Under the pieces are notes generated by a model that did no database searches, was not told the origin of the DNA, and saw nothing but the letters and a program-made list of their open reading frames with translations. DNA of 64,000 nt from Pseudorasbora parva (taxonomy: Eukaryota > Chordata > Actinopteri > Cypriniformes > Gobionidae), in assembly GCF_024679245.1 (NCBI RefSeq), contig NC_090178.1, forward strand, positions 43,820,072-43,884,071. Reading direction: 5' to 3'. The position numbers and the translations under genes are program-made. Numbering within the stretch: position 1 is the stretch's first letter; every line of letters starts with the position of its first letter. Below are positions 25,261 to 38,453 of the stretch, in pieces.

Positions 25261-26645
25261 AAAATATTTATAGTGGTACCTTAAGGTACATATTGCTACT
25301 CTAAGGAACTAATATGCAACTTTTAATGGTGAGAAATGCATTAAGATGTCCTTTTAATGGCACTGCCCCAGTAAAAAGCTGCTGCACTCCTAAAGGTACA
25401 GTTTTTGCACATTTTTTCTGAGAGTTATGTTTGTCAAAATTCTCCTGAGAGCCATTTTTCAGCCTGACAGGTTCAGACCGGGCTCAGCAAAAGAATTAAT
25501 GGTTTTATAAACATTCGAAGCTACATTTCAAGGATGTTTCCAGTTGGACAAAAAACAGTTTGAAAGGCTTCATTAGTTGAAGACCGTTACAAATCCATCT
25601 GTGGGTAATCAGGGAGTGTTAGTAAATACGCATAAACATATTAACCATAACCTCTACTCTGATTTATTTTAAAAGGATCCTCCAGAAGTAAAATTTCTTC
25701 ATAATGAATAAGCAGTGATGATTCATGGATCATTGTTTGTTCCTCAATTATTCCTATGTGAGTCATTAGAGGTGCTTAGACCTCACGTTCACACATGTGA
25801 CTGATTTCAAAATGTGTAACAAATTAGAATAAACGGGTACATGATATGAAGATAAGTGATAAAGGGGCAGGAGAATGAATTCAAAGTCACCTAATATCAT
25901 TTATTGAAGAATCCAGCCCTCCATTTGGATCACCTCAGCTCTTTGTATGTGAGCCCAGAATAGACATTATCTGGCTCTCGTCCCACTGTAAAGCGTTCAC
26001 TAACACGTGCCTTCCTCCTTCAGCCTGCTGACAAAGGTCGCCATGCCCCAGAAGTCAGTTTTGCATGTGTCCGTGGCAACAGAGACCCGTCAGCTGGGAT
26101 ATAATTAAAGACATTCAGACTTTTTTTAACATACTCGTATTAAATTTCATTTTCAACTTTCGAGTGACTTCTTCCAAGTCAGTCCTAAAAGAGATGCAAA
26201 TTCTGACGAGATGAAAATGGAATCAGCTATGATTTGCAGATGCATAAAACAGATGAGTGCCACATGAGAATTTGTCCGTCACTTCAGGGCTTCGGGAGCC
26301 TCGTCTTTGTTGCGTGGCTGTGTATGATTTATATTCAGCTCATCTTCTGAAGTATCTAAAGTGAGTACTCTTCTGACCTGCTGAATGAACAGTTGAATAT
26401 GATTTGCAATAATGATGTAGAATGCAAATCAATCTGACCACAACGAACACACACCTATTATTGACAGCCTCTCCAAAGTACACACTACTATAGTTTTACA
26501 ACCAAATATCTGCTAACAATGAAGTCAACAAATAGTTTTTCTTTTTCCTTTAGTCTCTAAAACAGGTTAAAACAGATCATCAAAGAAAAAAAATATATAT
26601 AATAGAAAATACAATAAAGTATAGATCATCTTTCAATCAAATGTA
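25261..26645. other. upstream intron or intergenic DNA, nothing recognised
   Basis: No exon, RNA gene or complete mobile element seen on either strand. Confidence 0.45.
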
Positions 26646-26876
26646 TTAAAGGGATCACCCAAAAATAAAAATTGTCATCATCCAAGATTTTTCGAGGAAT
26701 GTTGGTAACCGAGAAGTCTCTGGTCTTTTTTCTTTTCATACTATGGAAAGCCCATAAACTGGGTTACCCACGTCCTTCAAAATATCTTTGTTTGTGTTCA
26801 ACAGAAGAAAGAAACTCACACTTGAGGATGAGTAAATTATGACAATTTTTTATTTTTGGGTGAACAATCCCTTTAA
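26646..26876. mobile_element. TTAA-flanked TTCACCC-type miniature element
   Basis: Left end TTAAAGGGATCACCCAAAAATAAAAATTGTC, right end GACAATTTTTTATTTTTGGGTGAACAATCCCTTTAA. Both termini contain TTAA. Non-coding, 231 bp. Same family as 27373-28157, 29629-30359 and 37531-38578. Confidence 0.75.
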
Positions 26877-27372
26877 GTTACACATATTATAATAAGGAAA
26901 CAGATAACACATTCAGACTCTTGAGTCGTACTGTAAGTGGATTTGGGGACATGGATTCAGCTGTCCCAAGTGAAAATGTGCCGACACACCAGTGCGGTCT
27001 ATCCCGTCACCTCTAACCTTCAGCACCTGTTCACAACCCAGAGGAAACTCAATCTCCTGCTGTTCTCAGCGGATCACGGGCCTTATATGGATGGAATCAA
27101 GGATTCTAATACACCTGTAGAGGTCAAATATGACCCTAACACCGAGTCCTAACTAGACGTCATGCGACGCCATGGCACTCGATAAAGGGTATCTTTTCAT
27201 TGATAATCAGAGCTTTTGTCCTTACCTTTTAATGTGAGTTTCAATATCATTTTGCAAGACCTTTATTGTCGTACTAAAAGTGATATAATGCAATTCAATG
27301 ATATAATTGCACTGGATAATTTCCCTCTGATCTCTATTTAATGTCATAAATGAACTAAGGCCGAGGCCTGGC
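26877..27372. other. intergenic or intronic, nothing secure
   Basis: A short open frame (26937-27152, plus) has no recognisable product. A minus-strand ATG at about 27255 runs eight codons to an AAAAG-GTAAGG donor in phase 1, but in AT-rich DNA with no other support; see rejected items. Confidence 0.4.
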
Positions 27373-28157
27373 TTAAAGGGTTAGTTCACCCAAAAATGTC
27401 CCACCCAAATTTATGTCATTCTCCCTAATGTTGTTCCACACCCGTAAGACCTCCGTTCATCTTCGGAACACAGTTTAAGATATTTTATATTTAGTCCGAG
27501 AGCTTTCTGTTCCTCCATTGAATGTATGCACACTATACTGTCCATGTCCAGAAAGGGAATAAAACATCATCAGAGTAGTCCATATGTGGCATCAGTTAGT
27601 TCATTAGAATCTCTTGAAGCATCAAAAATACATTTTGGTCCAAAAAAAAATACAACTTTATTCAGCATTGTCTTCTCTTCCTGGTTTGTTTTCAATCCGT
27701 GAACAAATATTCGAACGGTTATGAATCAGCGTATTGATTCATGATTCGGATCGCCAATGTCACGTGATTTCAGCAGTTTGGCACGCGATCCGAATCATGA
27801 ATCAATACGCTGATTCATAACCGTTCGAATCTTTGTTCACGGATTGAAAACAAACCAGGAAGACAATGCTGAATAAAGTCGTAGTTTTTGTTATTTTTTG
27901 CCCCAAAATGTATTTTCGATGCTTCAAGAGATTCTAATGAACTAACTGATGTCTCATATGGACTACTCTGATGATGTTTTTATTCTCTTTCTGGACATGG
28001 ACAGTATAGTGTGCATACACTTCCATACGCTCTCAGACTAAATCTAAAATATCTTAAACTGTGTGTGAAGATGAACGGAGGTCTTACGGGTGTGGAACGA
28101 CATTAGGGTGAGTCATTAATGAAAGGATTTTCATTTTTGGGTGAGCTAACCCTTTAA
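27373..28157. mobile_element. long palindromic TTCACCC-type element
   Basis: TTAA at both ends (27373-27376 and 28154-28157). Nearly the whole 785 bp is an inverted repeat: ttaaagggttagttcacccaaaaatg pairs with cattttt...gggtgagctaaccctttaa, and the centre near 27770 has gattcatgattcggatcg pairing with cgcgatccgaatcatgaatc. Arms of about 370 bases with few mismatches. Non-coding. Confidence 0.85.
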
Positions 28158-29628
28158 TCTAAGCCTTGTCTGTGAAATCGGGCCAAAGTGTTCAGAGCCA
28201 GTACTGAAAAACCAGTTTGTATATGTTGTATGGAAAGGATTTTTTTTAAAAGTTCCAGTAAATTAAATTTCATTAGAAACTTTTGCAACTGATTTGTCAC
28301 AGTTACATGTTTGGAATAAGTGTATAAACTGAATGAATGTTAATAAATATTTGTAAAGCAATTTGGGTCTTGTGATAATTCTATTTAAATAATAATAATA
28401 ATAATTTTAAGCAATATTGTGTTTGAGATGTAGGTTTTTACTTACAGGTAATTAAAAGTGGTTTAGGAAAGATTTAAGTTGGAATGCAGTAAAATTAAGA
28501 AAGACTAATGTAAATAATAGGATTTACCGAACTCAAATATTATAAGGGTGATTGACCTAGTGAAAAAGTTGATAAAACGTTACACATTTAATTTGTGAGT
28601 TCAGTGTAAACAGACAAGTGTATTGTGTCAGTCACTCAGTATGTATTTTTATGTCAATGGTGTAATATTTGTATGAGCTGGATTAAGTACTTTTATTATA
28701 AGTATTTAAGTATTAAAGTATTTTGTTGCGAGAGACTCCGCCCTCTCCAGTCTGATTGGCTGCGATTTTTAATCTAATTTGTCACGTCTCAGTATCAATG
28801 CATCTGGTGTGGGTGGACATATTGCTTGTTGCTGGAATCTTATTGCGTCTGGTTGGACACGGCGTAAAAGACCATTTCAATAACTGCCATGTGGTTCTGC
28901 AGCTTATCATGTGATCTTGAGGAAGTAAACATCGTTACGGCTTTTGGAAAAATTGCCTCAAATGTGTCTATGCTGAACAATCTCCAGCCCATCAACACAT
29001 TTCTTATCATACAGTCTATTAATTTCCTGTTGTTCTTATACTCCCATTTGCAACACTCAAAACAACCAATCTCAGTCACTTGACGCTAAATGAGGCATAC
29101 ACTAATAAAAATAATGTTTGCCTCAGTAAATCACACTAAACAGACCATACGCCGTACCCATCAGCTTGAAACATCTCAAGGTTTACACTTTGAAATGTGA
29201 ACTAGCTTGAGCAAATAACCAACTAACCACAAGTGATCATAGAAAGACCGTTTAACTATGACTAGACAAAAAGAGTAAAAAAAGATAAAACACAGACAAA
29301 CTCATTTTACCAGCATGTAAAGGCGAAACAAGAGCTCAGCACATTTCTGACATTTCTAAAACAAAAAATTCAGGTTGACATGAAAAAAACAAGTCAAAAC
29401 ACTGAGAGGTATATGGACTGAGCAGAAGTAAATGATGAGCTTTTCCTGCAAAACCTGGTCCAAACCAAAGAGCTGTTTTCAATGTGCAGCTCATAAATAT
29501 TTGTGAGATGCTGGAAAATGTTAGGATTAACCTTTTCAGTTGCAAATTAGCTCGACTCCCAAAGAGATTTTGATCCAGCCATTCATCTATTCCCTAAATT
29601 GCTTGTGGGCCATGAAAGACAATTCATA
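28158..29628. other. intergenic or intronic, nothing recognised
   Basis: Contains a short GC-richer patch (28725-28860) with a CCAAT-type ATTGGCT, which looks like part of a dispersed repeat. Short open frames (28840-29083 on both strands) overlap each other and are not recognisable. Confidence 0.4.
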
Positions 29629-30359
<731 letters not shown>

Positions 30360-33300
30360 TGACATATGTATTTACAACTAACTTGTAAAAACCTTCTTAC
30401 AAAACTGCTTGGAATACAATTCACCCCACAATGAGCTATGAGCTATAGTAACAGTAACGCTCGACATGTAAACAGCCCACTATGTCTGTCTTTGCTCCCT
30501 GAAACATAACAGACTGCTCAGGCTAATGGCTGCACTGAAAGCCATACTTGAATTGTATTCTGGCAGCTACAAGCAACTAGTGTTGGGACCTAAAGCATGT
30601 AACGGGTGTAAAAGAATGGATGAGAAGCAGGCAGGTTAAATTACTGCTTAACAGTGACCTTCTCCAAACGTATCCCTCACGTTCTCAAACAGAGCCACAT
30701 TGTTTTTAGGAATGACTAATGAAAAGTTCCAACAATGCTCAGATCTACTTTTTGTGGGAACGGTCTTTAAAACGTCTTCTGACGTCTGAAGCAGTGCGAG
30801 GTCTTTCTCTCTCCGTCTACACGTGTCTATGGAAAGTAGTAAAATTATGTAACATGGCAAAAATGACAAGTCCCCCTTGTGTTCTCCACAGCATGAGTCA
30901 TGGTTCACTCCAGCTTGTCCATTTCCTAAGTGGAAAGAAACACAACGTCTCAGATTAGTCCTCGCTGAGCACCGTCAGCCTTCTGGCCAACACCCAGAGC
31001 TTCGTCCAGCACGCTGCTTAAACGTCGAGGAAGGTGCTGGGTATAAAGAACCCAATGGATCTTTACCCAATGCCAGAAACGATGTATTCGCTGTTATTAT
31101 AGTCCATATTTTCAACAATCTAATCGAATCTTATGTTACATATCTACTAATGAAACACAGGTTTGGAGTTGGAACATGATAGTGTGGAAGTAAAATGAAA
31201 GAATGCTTTGTGAGCAGTAAACAGCTCCAGAGGAAAAACTCTCAATTGAGGTTGTTGGGAATTTGAAACAGCCCTGATTTCCCAGCTGCCCCTTTGGGAG
31301 CACAGTAGGAGAGGAACTGGCGTTCAAGAGTCAGATTAGTGTGGGAGAGGCAGAGATCCAGCTTCATTAAAAAAAGCTGGAATAGACAACTTAAGACCAA
31401 CTTGAGCTGAAGGTTTACTGGTCATTAGTGTTAGTATGCCACAGAAAAGTAACCAGCACGCATTCTGACTGATAAACTTCCTTAAGGGCTCCTATTATGC
31501 TTTTCCAATTGTTCGACTTTAGTTATTGTGTAATGTTGCTGTTTGAGCATAAAAAAGTCCACTCCGAAGGGAGATATTTTATTTAACAGAATCAAGAACT
31601 ACATTTTTTATTTTTCAAGAACTACAACAAACGGCTTGTTTGGACTACAAACTGATTTTTTCTGATCTTATGTTACTCATTTAAATAATCCCAAGGAATA
31701 GGCAACAAAAAAAAAACTGTCAGAGGCCTGGTTGAGCTGCGCTAGAAAAGACAGTGCTGTCTATATGTGTTGTCTAATTTCCAGTCTGCGAACTGACAAG
31801 AGTACAATTCATAGGCGTGTGGACTTTCTCAAAGAAGAAAAATCTGTAGTCAAACGTTTAATCAAACACTACAGTATTTTGGTGCAAATTCATCTCTCAC
31901 ATGATAATATGGAATTTGACTCTTCCCAGTTCTCAGACCGGAAATAAGACCTCATATACGTCACTGAGGTGTTCTTTGGTAGATCATCTATAACTCGGAT
32001 ATTGCACATCTGAGGTAGGTTTTCTGAAAGCATCATTAGCAGGGCTTGATCAAAGTTACTAGCCATTTAACATTTTCACTGGCCACAATTTTGACATTGA
32101 TACAATGGGGAAAAACTGCCATATTGATTTTTTTATATTACCTGATAATTAGGCTGCTGTCACTTTAAAACCTGAAGCACCAATCCATTATACTGTTACA
32201 CGTGCATTTTATTTCTCAACTGTTTACATTCACTTAAAGGAACTGAATGTTAGAAATGTATTTCAATTAATCATAAAATGGTCCTGATATGTCACTAGAC
32301 ATTAAGAAATCATGTTTATTTCAAATACTTATATCACTGACAACAGTAGTCCGGCCAGGATATTGTCATTTAAAAGTTGTGGTTACAGCCCTCAACGGAT
32401 GTTGATGATGACATGAGTTTTGGCATGAAGCTCCGCCCTCCACCTATCGACCAATAATGAAGTCAGTAGTGTTTCGGCATCCGATTGCCAGATCTGCTCT
32501 AGTCACCACAGCTGCAGCTACAAACGGTTCTGCTGATCCTGCAGCCAATCTGGCAACCTCGAGTCAGGGGGAGAGGGAGGGGGATACACCGCTCTACAGT
32601 CATTTGAAAGGGATTGCAGTTCCAGTTTTGGCCACAATCTTACATACACTTCCTTTAAAACAGACTATGTTTCCGTGATTACTTTTCAAGATTTTGACAT
32701 TATTTTGTGTGTATTTGACTGTCAAAAATTTATTTTGAAAAATCAAAATAAATCATGCTCTTGGGACACAATAAGCAAGCTAAGATGCATGTCAGCAATC
32801 AGCACAATTTTTTGAAGAATGTGCATACGCATAAATGCAAAAGGGAACCCCGGAGTATGACGTAATAGAGAAGAAACAATGTATCCAAAAATCAAAGGAA
32901 ACAAAGTAGAAATAGTGAAATGGGACTGAATGAACCGCATGTATACGAGATTACGGCATTTACATACTGCATGTTAATGTGATTTAAAACAATGAACAGC
33001 TTTTGGTTATTTATGTATATGACCTATAATAACCGGACACTAATTGCTATCTAATGAGTAACGTTATTACTGCATGTAGCATCATTAACGACAGTTCAAA
33101 TGACTAGAGTTTCAGGAAACTTGTTCATTTCTCTAACCATGAATCGTACCATGGTCGTTAAGCTGCGAGCTACTCCATTGTACAGGAAACGTACCCCTGG
33201 TCGGTCACCAGCACACTTTCCAACTCCAAAGGCCTAGCAGGACATCCTTGGTCAACCAGCATCACAAGAAAGATGGTCGAGCAGCTCCACCGGCTACATT

Positions 33301-33713
33301 TTTAGCCCATCAACAGCATTAGACGACATAATCCAGCACTGGAATTCACAGTGGTCAGATAAGAATGCATGCCTGTGCAGAAATCACAGATACAATGCTA
33401 GGGTGTTTTGGGTGGTTGCCACAGTGTTGCTATACACATTTCCGTGGTTGTTAGGTGGTTCTGTGCCGGCCCATTTCAAAAAAGCCAAACGCCAATGCTA
33501 TTCTGGTCTCTGGAAATGTGTCATCTTCCTTCATTCTTTTGAAAACAATAACTTTAGCATACTGCTGCAATCACATGTTTACCTAAAGTGCAGAATAGCA
33601 AACTGAATGTGTCATTTTTATCTTTAAAATCCCAATATGCAAAATGTTCCAGGCGCTCATAATTGCCTTAATTATGATGATGTCACCGTCTACCCATAAA
33701 CTACTTCACCTAC
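30360..33713. other. intergenic or intronic with decayed repeats
   Basis: From about 31480 to 31970 lies a repeat (cctattatgctttt...gtgtaatgttgctgtttgagcataaa) also found at about 53630 and 58233. From about 32000 to 32690 the sequence looks like another dispersed repeat. No secure exon. Several open frames of 60-100 codons are unrecognisable. Confidence 0.4.
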
Positions 33714-33771
33714 CTTTCTTGCTGCTGCGCCAGAACCGATCTCCCAGAATATCACCCATGTCCAGACTCAT
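33714..33771 (-). CDS. candidate plectin upstream first exon (MSLDMGDILGDRFWRSSKK)
   Basis: From ATG at 33771-33769 the minus strand encodes 19 codons plus G and then a consensus donor GTAGGT (33713-33708). Phase 1 and a final G are exactly the junction shared by the four plectin heads in this window, so splicing to the D-E-R-D exon would be in frame. The frame is open upstream for a further ~95 codons with other in-frame ATGs (four codons upstream, and a better-context ATG at codon 5), so the start is uncertain. I do not recognise the peptide. It could be a fish-specific plectin head, an exon of another gene, or chance. Surrounding DNA (33690-34100) is less AT-rich than its neighbours. Confidence 0.35.
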
Positions 33772-34603
33772 CTGACAATGCATGTTTGAACCGGCCCGGG
33801 TGAGCAGTCTAACCACATCTTCCCCGTGTGGACAGAACCACCCCATCTGAAACCCATTCTCGCCTTGTCTTGCAGGACGGGGCAAACGTAACAGAGGGGG
33901 GCACATCGGGGAGAATGACAGGGGAATGCGGTGAAGAAACAAGAGCTTCTTTTCATGTTCTGCCCACAAACACACAATGTCATGGAGTCTATAAATCTGG
34001 CCCGTCTTGCCCCCTCTTATTCTCCCACAGTCCCATACATCTGCCCCGTCCAGCAACACTCACTTCCGCACAAACACTGGCTTGTTCTGCCACACCAACC
34101 AATTTAGCTTTCAATCAATGAGACAAGCTTTATTGATGTGCTGCTAAAGAGAGCAGGCACATGGACTTGGGGTTTCAGAGGTTATAGCCTCATTTGGCAG
34201 CACAACCAAATAAAACTTTAAGAGGTGGGATTGATCACCATTAACTAAAAGAAAATTCCAAGCCATTTTGTAGGCTGAAACTAATAAACAGTTCCTGGCT
34301 AGATCACCAGTGTTTGGGACAATAGGGTGTGCAGGAGGGTTTTGGTCTGTGGATATGCATCATTAGAGACGGTCTTACAGGTACGATAGTCTTCCCCATA
34401 GTAACCACACGCCCCGGGGGCTGATTTACTACTGTCTGAATCTTTTCAAATGAAGTGGTTTGCTTGGTCTTCAATGAGACTATTATTTGGTTCCTGTTCA
34501 ACAGAATCTTGAGAAGTAAAGCCTTGTCTTAAGGCTTATTTATGCACATCATAGTTAGCATTATAAACACTGAACAAGATTTTACATTTTAAAGGCTGTT
34601 CAT
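33772..34603. other. region upstream of candidate exon
   Basis: Relatively GC-rich to about 34090, with overlapping open frames on both strands (for example 33828-34121 plus, 33772-34059 minus) that I cannot assign. No repeat recognised up to the element at 34604. Confidence 0.35.
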
Positions 34604-35358
34604 TAGCCTGAGGTGGTCATACTCAATTCTAGTCAGAATATGATTATGTGATTATGGGGTGTGTTTCAACCGAACCAGGAAAGACCTCAATTGGATAGAC
34701 CTACAACCAATCAGAGCAACGAAGCGACGCATTGTCAAATGTCAACAGAGCTCAACTGCACTATGTTGCCAAGTCCGCGTTTTTTTCTGCGAGTTGTTTT
34801 CCATGTCCACGAGTTGAAGCGACTATCGTGATATATAGATCCATAAGTGCGAATTTTAGCAGGCAACCTTGCCAAAATAACACACATTTTACCCCCCAAA
34901 CGCCTTTTTTTTCTTCCGGAGAACCCCCCCGAGAAGCTATTGTTTAGGGCTAGTAGTTGGCGCGTTTTGTTGCAAAAACTTGGCAACCCTGTCTGCACAC
35001 GCGCTGAAATAAACAATCTTTGCTGGTGTTGCAAAAAATAAAAGAACTTAATGATACACAGATTACTACTTACCCAACATGATCATCATTTCTGAGAGAA
35101 ATTGTGAAGGTGAATGCATGTACAAACAAGCTCTCCGTTTAGGATTCGAACAAATATAATCCAAGGCCCTTTGATGACGTGCATGATTACTTTACTGTTG
35201 ATCATCTTTCCGTCATCGTCTAAAGCCCGCCCTGATGATTTCATTGGTCCGAACCGTTTCTGTTCGGAGATAATTACTCCTCTATGGATCGAGGCCGGAC
35301 CGAACCGCCCGAGCTCAAATGTTGTGGGCGGGGCAAAGTTCGGCTGGCATCCAGGCTA
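34604..35358. mobile_element. TAGCCTG...CAGGCTA element, copy 1
   Basis: The ends are inverted (GCCTGAGGTGG... and ...GCATCCAGGC) and flanked by TA. It shares most of its sequence, in the same orientation, with 38773-40300, including 'caaacaagctctccgtttaggattcg' and 'tcatcgtctaaagcccgccctgatgatttcattgg'. No intact transposase frame. Confidence 0.7.
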
Positions 35359-35683
35359 GCTGATCATGGCAGTGGTTCTCAACTGGTTTTTACTTCACAA
35401 CCCAAATTTTATAATGGACTCCAGGTGATGACCCAACACAGTCCCAAAATAGTTTAACATCCCTAATATCACAAATGAAATCCGTCAATATAACTATTGC
35501 ATCCACCCAACACTATTAAAAGTTATCATGAGGGAAATGGTGGGTCATATACTGAGTTAATATTGTCCACAGAGAGTTGGATTGGATGCAAGTGCTTTCT
35601 CATTCCTCTTAAAAGTAACTAGTTTTGCATTTAGCATAATTTTTCCTATATGTTCTAATTAGAAAGGTCATAATCATGATAAC
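35359..35683. other. spacer between elements, nothing recognised
   Basis: AT-rich spacer with a 'caactggtttttacttcacaacccaaat' piece that looks repeat-derived. No gene. Confidence 0.4.
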
Positions 35684-36469
35684 TTAAAGGGTTACTTCAG
35701 CGATTAGCATATGGCTTTGTATCAGTAGAAACCCTGGAGAATATTCAAATTATTGTGCTTTCCCCCCTCATATCTCCCTGAGACGAGAGATTTATGCATT
35801 TTATTTCTGGAAAAATTCCTCCTATGATGCAAAATGACGATTTTTGCATCATAGGAGGAATGTTTGCCCAGAGGCTAAAGACTACAGCCAGCAGAGGGAG
35901 CCATTTCCGCATGTTTTGAATCCGGAATTGGGGGATGGAGATTACACTCAGCTCGCAGGGAGAGCTCAGCTTGCAGACAGGATAATTTAAACGGAGCTAT
36001 GGTGAGCAATGTAAGTCTTTTAACTTCTCAAATTCATTTCTATGAAAGTTAAGCTTGCAAAGGCATGAACTGAAACGCCCCAGACTGAACTCGCGTTGTG
36101 AATGTATGCCGCGAATGTAGTTGCGATTACCTCAGCTCTCATCACTCCTGCAGTTAGTGCTCAGTGCTGTGATACTCGCGCGGTGACTCACTCATTATAT
36201 TGAACAGACACGTTCAGGTTTTAATTGTAGTGTCTTCTCTCTTCTCTAACTCAGTCACAGTAATGAAGTTGGTAGCGTTGGGAATGGCCTCACGGGGCAG
36301 CGAAGCATTCTGGGAATTGTAGTCTTTCATCCCCATGGGACAAAAATACGTTTTCTGTCTTTTCTCAGTCTAGAAGACACCAAATTCAAAAATAATTTCA
36401 CATTTCTACTGCATTGATGACCCAGTTTAAATACAGATTCATCTTCCCAGCGCTGAAGTACCCCTTTAA
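35684..36469. mobile_element. TTAA-flanked element B, copy 1
   Basis: Begins TTAAAGGGTTACTTCAGCG and ends with the inverse CAGCGCTGAAGTACCCCTTTAA; TTAA lies at both outer edges, as at piggyBac-type targets. Internally there is a perfect ~20-bp stem (cctcctatgatgcaaa / tttgcatcataggagg at 35818-35861) and a ZNF143-type site. Non-coding, 786 bp. Copy 2 is at 37670-38453. Confidence 0.8.
36305..36323 (-). promoter_or_regulatory. ZNF143-type site in element B copy 1
   Basis: On the minus strand this reads ACTACAATTCCCAGAATGC, which agrees fully with the ZNF143/SBS2 consensus as I know it (ACTACAWNTCCCAGMATGC). Such sites are normally promoter-bound; here it lies in a transposon. Confidence 0.6.
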
Positions 36470-36560
36470 AACAACGAATAGAGTTTTACGCTGTCTGTCT
36501 ACTGACAGGATGTTTGTTTTTATCCTGTAAAGATTCTCTCCAGTCATAAACATTTATAAA

Positions 36561-36882
36561 GACATGCTGGTAACACAATAAGGTTGTATTAGTTAACATT
36601 AGTTAATGCATTAGTTAATATGAACTAACTATTAACAACAGCTCTGTTCAGCATTAGTTAATCTTTGTTAAGGTTAGTTTGTTAAAAATACAGCTATTCA
36701 TGGTTTGTTCATGTTAGTTCCCAGTGCATTTACTTAACAAGATTTTAATCATGTATCTGAGATTAAAAAATGTTGAAATTAACATTAAGATAAATAAATG
36801 CTTTATAAGTGCAGTTCAATATTAGTTCATGTTAACTAATAGTTAACTAATGAAACTTTTTTTTAAATGTTACCGACATGCT
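36561..36882. mobile_element. hAT-type miniature element with 8-bp target duplication
   Basis: Element 36569-36874 begins GGTAACAC and ends TGTTACC, with the inverted sub-ends tattagttaacattagttaat / ttagttcatgttaactaatag. It is flanked by the exact 8-bp direct repeat gacatgct (36561-36568 and 36875-36882). Non-coding, 306 bp. Confidence 0.85.
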
Positions 36883-37530
36883 TAAAGGGTTAAACATTTT
36901 TGCTAGGGCCTATTAATTATACTATCCTAGGGCAAGTTATTATTTTTTACCATATGTTTCTATAAGAAAGGCTCCTCCGTTATGGCAGAAATCATTATCA
37001 CAATTACTTTGGCCAATATTGAGAAATTAAAACAATGGATACATCGTTTTCAGTGAAATTCAATATATTACATTTCTGGCATATAAAAAGTGTGCTGGAT
37101 TTATAAACCAAGACAAAGTCCATCAAAGAAGGAATGTGGCAAAATAATCATTGTAAATGATTTGCAGAGCCCTACCAAAGATAGTTTAACCAGCATGTTT
37201 TTATAAAGGGTTACCACTGCAGAGAATCTTTAGAGGATAAAAACAAACCTCCTGTCTCGTGGAAAACCTCAGATAGACTAAAGAGGTTAGCTAATGATAC
37301 CTCCTTGATGGATACATCACAATTGATACAAAGTTCTGTCCTGAAACTCTAGATGGCACAGACTGATAGGTCCTTAACTTAGTCTGCTTGCACTCACATA
37401 ATGCTCTATAGCAACTTCTCAACTGGTAATTCAATGTTTTTCCTGATGCAAGACTTTTATTTTGGAAGGTGTGTGTGAAAGCTGTTGACACTTCTGTCAG
37501 ACGAAGGTTAACTAAAGAGAGCTTGAGAAA
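36883..37530. other. spacer, nothing recognised
   Basis: AT-rich DNA with no recognised exon or mobile element. Confidence 0.45.
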
Positions 37531-37669
37531 AACGCGTTAGTTCAGCCAAAAATTAAAGTTCTGTCATTAATTCCTCATGCTCATGTCATTCCAAACCCAT
37601 AAGATCTTCGTTTATCTTCATGTTTTTGATGAAAACCGAGAACTTTCTGACACCTGACGGACTGCAACC

Positions 37670-38453
37670 TTAAAGGGTTACTTCAGCGATTAGCATATGG
37701 CTTTGTATCAGTAGAAACCCTGGAGTATATTCAAATGATTGTGCTTTCCCCCCTCATATCCCCCTGAGACGAGAGATTTATGCATTTTATTTCTGGAAAA
37801 ATTCCTCCTATGATGCAAATTGACGATATTTGCATCATAGGAGGAATGTTTGCCCAGAGGCTAAAGACTACAGCCAGCAGAGGGAGCCATTTCCGCATGT
37901 TTTGAATCCGCGCATGGGGGATGGAGATCACACTCAGCTTGCAGGGAGAGCTCAGCAGGCAGCTGCAGGCACTCATTTAAACGGAGCTATGGTGAGCAAT
38001 GTAAGTGTTTTAACTTCTCAAATTAATTTCTATGAAAGTTAAGCTTGCAAAGGCATGAACTGAAACGAGCCAGACTGAACTCGCGTTGTGAAAGTATGCC
38101 GCGAGTATAGTCGCGATTACCTCAGCTCTCATCACTCGTGCAGTCAGTGCTCAGTGCTGTGAGACTCGCGCAGTGACTCACTCATTATATTGAACAGACA
38201 CGTTCAGGTTTTTAATTGTAGTGTCTTCTCCAACTCAGTCACTGTAATCAAGTTGGTGGCTTTGGGAATGGCCTCACAGGGCAGCGAAGCATTCTGGGAA
38301 TTGTAGTCTATCATCCCCATGAGACAAAAATACATTTTCTGTCTTTTCTCAGTCTAGAAGGCACCAAATTCAAAAATAATTTCACATTTCTACTACATTG
38401 ATGACCCAGTTTAAAAACAGATTCATCTTCCCAGTGCTGAAGTACCCCTTTAA
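37670..38453. mobile_element. TTAA-flanked element B, copy 2
   Basis: Same ends and contents as 35684-36469, including TTAA edges, the cctcctatgatgc stem and the ZNF143-type site. It has inserted inside another element. High similarity to copy 1 (mostly single-base changes) suggests recent activity. Confidence 0.82.
38289..38307 (-). promoter_or_regulatory. ZNF143-type site in element B copy 2
   Basis: Minus-strand ACTACAATTCCCAGAATGC, identical to the site in copy 1. Confidence 0.6.

Noticed and set aside
27228..27256. Minus-strand ATG plus eight codons (MILKLTLK) ending AAAAG|GTAAGG in phase 1
   Set aside because: Good donor and the right phase, but the surroundings are AT-rich with no promoter-like feature and the peptide is composed of common chance codons. 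Worth a transcript check only.
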